Shown in pieces: positions 61,451-64,000 of a stretch of DNA of 64,000 nucleotides. The position numbers and the translations under genes are program-made. Position 1 is the stretch's first letter, and each line of letters begins with the position of its first letter. Under the pieces are notes generated by a model. That model did not search any database, had not been told where the DNA came from, and saw only the letters and a program-made list of their open reading frames with translations. Origin of the DNA: Metabacillus flavus (lineage in GTDB: Bacteria; Bacillota; Bacilli; Bacillales; Bacillaceae); NCBI RefSeq assembly GCF_018283675.1, contig NZ_JAGVRK010000001.1, forward strand, positions 2,170,001-2,234,000, given 5' to 3'.

Positions 61451-61783
61451 TCAAAGCTCCTCTTTTTTTGTCCAGCGGTCACGGTCACGGACTGTAAATT
61501 TTTTCATTACCAAATCATGCGCTTCTGCTAAATCGATATTCAGGGAATTAGCCATGCAAACCAGCACAAACAGGACGTCTCCCAGCTCTTCTTCAATCGC
61601 TTTATCCGCTTCAGTGGACTTCTTCGGCTTTTCTCCAAAGCGGTGATTGATTTCACGGGCAAGCTCCCCCAGTTCCTCCGTAAGCCTTGCAGTCATAGCA
61701 AGGGGACTGAAGTAGCCTTCTTTGAATTGGCCGATGTATTCATCTACTTCTTTTTGTATGTCGTTCATCGTTTTTTCTTTCAT
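61451..61783 (-). CDS. ypjD: MazG-like nucleotide pyrophosphohydrolase YpjD
   Basis: 110 residues. All-alpha MazG fold with the metal-binding E-x2-E ... E-x3-D pattern: RLTEELGELAREINH and AIEEELGDVLFVLVC. Hydrolyses unwanted or non-canonical NTPs. ATG 61783 is 5 nt after GGGAG; the longer frame from 61822 has no such support. First gene of the ypjD-dapB-mgsA-bshB1-bshA-cca-birA run. Confidence 0.92.
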   Translation of the reverse strand: MKEKTMNDIQKEVDEYIGQFKEGYFSPLAMTARLTEELGELAREINHRFGEKPKKSTEADKAIEEELGDVLFVLVCMANSLNIDLAEAHDLVMKKFTVRDRDRWTKKEEL

Positions 61784-61821
61784 AAGGACTCCCGCTTTCT
61801 TTATGTATTCATCTTTTTCCA

Positions 61822-61827
61822 ATTATA
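61822..61827 (-). promoter_or_regulatory. Extended -10 of the ypjD operon
   Basis: TGATATAAT on the minus strand, no strong -35. Confidence 0.5.
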
Positions 61828-61854
61828 TCATCTGGGGCGCAAATTCAGACTGAT

Positions 61855-61883
61855 TTGCCGTTTTGCCGCTGGTGAACTATAAT
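61855..61883 (+). promoter_or_regulatory. Sigma-A promoter of ypjC
   Basis: TTGCCG, 17-nt spacer, TATAAT, 39 nt before the start. Confidence 0.75.
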
Positions 61884-61921
61884 ATTATCGCCATCATAAG
61901 CTATTTGGGAGCTGATTTACT

Positions 61922-62790
61922 TTGAACGGATTGAAAATTCGCAATATCTTCTTCATCCTGCTCGGTTCTGCCATTTTTGCCTTTGGGCTAGTTCATTTTA
62001 ACATGCAGAACGAATTGGCTGAAGGAGGATTTACAGGAATTACACTTCTGCTTTACTTCATTTTTACGATTGATCCATCCATCTCAAATCTAGTATTGAA
62101 TATTCCGCTATTTTTCATTGGATGGAAGCAGCTTGGAAGGGTTTCTTTTATCTACACAATAATTGGAACTGTGAGCTTATCCGTATTCCTATGGATTTTT
62201 CAAAGGTATCAGCTTGATCTGCATCTCTCTGACGACCTTCTGCTCGTCTCGCTGTTTGCCGGCGTATTTATCGGGGTTGGTCTTGGTATTATTTTTCGAT
62301 ATGGAGGTACGACCGGCGGAGTGGATATCATTGCACGCCTTGTACAGAAGTACAAAGGAATCAGCATGGGTAAAACGATGTTCCTTTTTGATGTATGCGT
62401 TATCGGAGTATCTCTTTTAACGTACCTGGATTTAAAAAGAGCCATGTATACGCTTGTCGCCGTCTTCGTCGGCGCCCGGGTCATCGACTTTATGCAGGAC
62501 GGAGCATATGGCGCTAAAGGCGCAACCATCATATCTTCTAAAAATCAGCAGATTTCCAGAAGGATTTTAGAAGAAATGGACCGGGGGTTACCATTCTTAA
62601 GGGACAGGGCTCTTACTCAGGCAACGCTATGGATGTATTATACTGTGTTGTGGACAAGAATGAAATCGTCCGGCTCAAGCAGGTCATCACATCTGTCGAT
62701 CCGCATGCCTTTGTGGCTGTAACGGATGTTCATGACGTGCTCGGAGAAGGGTTCACACTCGACAGCGAAAAGAATCCGATTCACAAATAA
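61922..62790 (+). pseudogene. ypjC: YitT-family membrane protein YpjC with a frameshift
   Basis: TTG start 10 nt after GGGAG; N-terminal multi-pass region is normal (FNMQNELAEGGFTGITLL, FRYGGTTGGVDIIARLV). In frame 1 the C-terminal domain goes wrong after ILEEMDRG and stops at 62722. Shifting by one base restores the family sequence: TILKGQGSYSGNAMDVLYC ... VDPHAFVAVTDVHDVLGEGFT, stop at 62790. The shift sits at a run of five Gs (62583-62587) where six would keep the frame. The C-terminal domain would be lost; true mutation, phase variation or a sequencing error are all possible. Confidence 0.85.
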
Positions 62791-62851
62791 TAGAGAGTGG
62801 CTTAGGCAAAATTCCCGCTATTCAAAATCAATATAAAGGAATGAATCAAGA

Positions 62852-62888
62852 AAAAAAGGAAAGCAAGCCGGCTCGGCTGCCTTCCTTT
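62852..62888 (-). terminator. Terminator of ypjB
   Basis: Stem based on GGAAGGCAGCCG / CGGCTTGCTTTCC (two mismatches), then TTTTTTTC on the minus strand; sits between convergent ypjC and ypjB. Confidence 0.75.
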
Positions 62889-62893
62889 TCTGT

Positions 62894-63682
62894 TTACCTG
62901 TCCCTCTCTCTCTCTACCTGTTTTTCCTTTTCACCTCTGAATTTTCTCCAGCCCGCATACGTAAGTGTCAGGATAATCATTCCTCCGGTCGTAATGATCA
63001 CCCAGATCAGAGAAGGATCGGCTTCGTCATCCTTAACGCGGTCAAATAGGTTTTTAAATTCGGTTTCCATAGATGTGAGCTGGCTGATCCGCTCTTCTTC
63101 AGTCCCGTTTTCCATTAATTCCTCTCCGACTGACGATATGAGCGCCTCAACTTTTCTTACTTGTTTGGGAGGGACATCTACGGAAACAGAGGGATAAATC
63201 GTTTCGTATAAAGCAAGAAATTCGTTCCAATCCTGTTCAAATGATGTAGCTTCCCCGATTTCAGCATCCTTTTTTAAATGATTGAAAGAGGTCATCATGC
63301 TCGCTTCCATAGAACTCCAGAGCGGCTCATTTTCTGTGAATGCTGCATCCACTACCATATGAAACTGGGTGACAGCCCTCATTTTTGATTCCTGGTCTTC
63401 CTGCTGATTCTCGAGCGTTTCCATCGCTTTACCATGAACAGCAGAAATCGTTCTTACCGTCTGGCCGGATACAGCCTGCCTGGCCTCCGGACTTTTTTCA
63501 AACTGTTTGGCAAAATATTTAAGCACCTGCAAAGCCTCAGCGGTCCTTCCCTGCTTAGCCAGCTGAAAGGCGCTGTAAGAGGTCTCAGATAAGCTTTTCC
63601 ATCTATCCGTCTCTTCGCCTTTTGCTTCTGTGCTGGAGAAAAGGAGAAGCAGGATCGTCAAGCATACTACCCATCTTTTCAT
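62894..63682 (-). CDS. ypjB: Sporulation protein YpjB
   Basis: 262 residues. Signal peptide (WVVCLTILLLLFSSTEAKG), helical extracytoplasmic domain, one membrane segment near the end (LIWVIITTGGMIILTLTYAGW), short basic tail. B. subtilis ypjB is sporulation-linked; its action is unknown. Positioned between ypjA and ypjC. Confidence 0.9.
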   Translation of the reverse strand: MKRWVVCLTILLLLFSSTEAKGEETDRWKSLSETSYSAFQLAKQGRTAEALQVLKYFAKQFEKSPEARQAVSGQTVRTISAVHGKAMETLENQQEDQESKMRAVTQFHMVVDAAFTENEPLWSSMEASMMTSFNHLKKDAEIGEATSFEQDWNEFLALYETIYPSVSVDVPPKQVRKVEALISSVGEELMENGTEEERISQLTSMETEFKNLFDRVKDDEADPSLIWVIITTGGMIILTLTYAGWRKFRGEKEKQVERERDR

Positions 63683-63752
63683 GTTTGTCCCCCCAAATCA
63701 TCTAGTAAAAAATATGTAAGGAGGGACAAGATTAGACCACTGGGAATTAGCT

Positions 63753-64000
63753 TTAAAGGATATCAAGCTTCAATCTTTTTTCTTTTATCACAAACAAGTA
63801 AGCGATCCCGAGTGAAAGGATGCTCAGCCAGAAAGTAAAATAACCAATTGCCGGCAAATAATCCATCAAAGAATAATAAATCGGCATTTGTCCGAACACA
63901 TAATCAATGACATCGTTATGCAGCGTCCAGACAGCAGCTATGATAAGGTGCCTCAGCTTAAAGCGGTAAAACGGAATGTAAAGCAGACCCTGAATCGCCA
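63753..64000 (-). CDS. ypjA: Membrane protein YpjA (DUF1405), C-terminal part
   Basis: The last 82 codons are in the window; the 5' end lies beyond 64000. Matches the YpjA family: FYRFKLRHLIIAAVWTLHND, then DYLPAIGYFTFWLSILSLGI, a two-helix end, and a basic tail. Function unknown. Seventy bases upstream of ypjB, same strand. Confidence 0.88.
   Translation of the reverse strand, partial: AIQGLLYIPFYRFKLRHLIIAAVWTLHNDVIDYVFGQMPIYYSLMDYLPAIGYFTFWLSILSLGIAYLFVIKEKRLKLDIL

Overview
This window reads as the chromosome of a Bacillus-like member of the Bacillaceae (Firmicutes). Nearly every gene has a recognisable Bacillus subtilis counterpart, and the order follows the B. subtilis ilvD-ypgRQ-bsaA-metA-ugtP-cspD ... 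xpt-pbuX ... rnpB-gpsB ... recU-ponA ... panBCD-birA-cca-bshA ... ypjA segment. Spore genes (cotD, yppG, ypjB), AGGAGG-type ribosome binding sites, frequent GTG/TTG starts, a purine riboswitch and a type B RNase P RNA agree with this. It is not B. subtilis itself: fhs, an AIM24 gene, a CheX-like gene, an Hsp20 gene and several microproteins are inserted.

Layout. 1-13.6 kb: ilvD (5' part only), ypgR, ypgQ, then the coupled operon fhs-unknown-bsaA; divergent metA; ugtP; a YfhP-like membrane protein; a methyltransferase/AIM24 pair; cspD; a cluster of small genes and two RNase H-like genes. 13.7-25.8 kb: an unknown gene beside a 42-bp tandem repeat, the exonuclease ypcP, dynamin dynA with coupled small genes, the alkylpyrone pair bpsA-ypbQ, an acetyltransferase, a CheX-like gene, xpt-pbuX under a guanine riboswitch, and an insertion-sequence relic. 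25.8-36.9 kb: peptidase ypwA, helicase ypvA, rlmL, rnpB, gpsB, ypsA, cotD, and the DNA-repair pair mrfA-mrfB. 37-42.6 kb: PTS IIA protein, Hsp20, small probably sporulation-specific genes, yppG/E/D/C, recU. 42.6-56.2 kb: ponA, ypoC-nth-dnaD, asnS, aspB-ypmB, ypmA, dinG, panBCD. 56.2-64 kb: a tight operon ypjD-dapB-mgsA-bshB1-bshA-cca-birA, then ypjC (frameshifted), ypjB and ypjA (partial).

Themes: pantothenate, lysine/methionine and one-carbon metabolism; bacillithiol synthesis (bshA, bshB1); cell-wall growth and division (ponA, gpsB, ugtP); replication and repair (dnaD, recU, nth, dinG, ypvA, mrfAB); purine salvage. I see no prophage, CRISPR array or resistance island. The features least explained by known families are a family of GC-rich dispersed repeats, partly carried in a MITE-like element with terminal inverted repeats; a 42-bp minisatellite made of palindromes; a set of small genes too short for ordinary gene calling, two of them behind forespore-type promoters; and a leader with an intrinsic terminator in front of panB. 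Many starts were moved from the longest frame to a codon with a good ribosome binding site; each such choice is stated in the entry.
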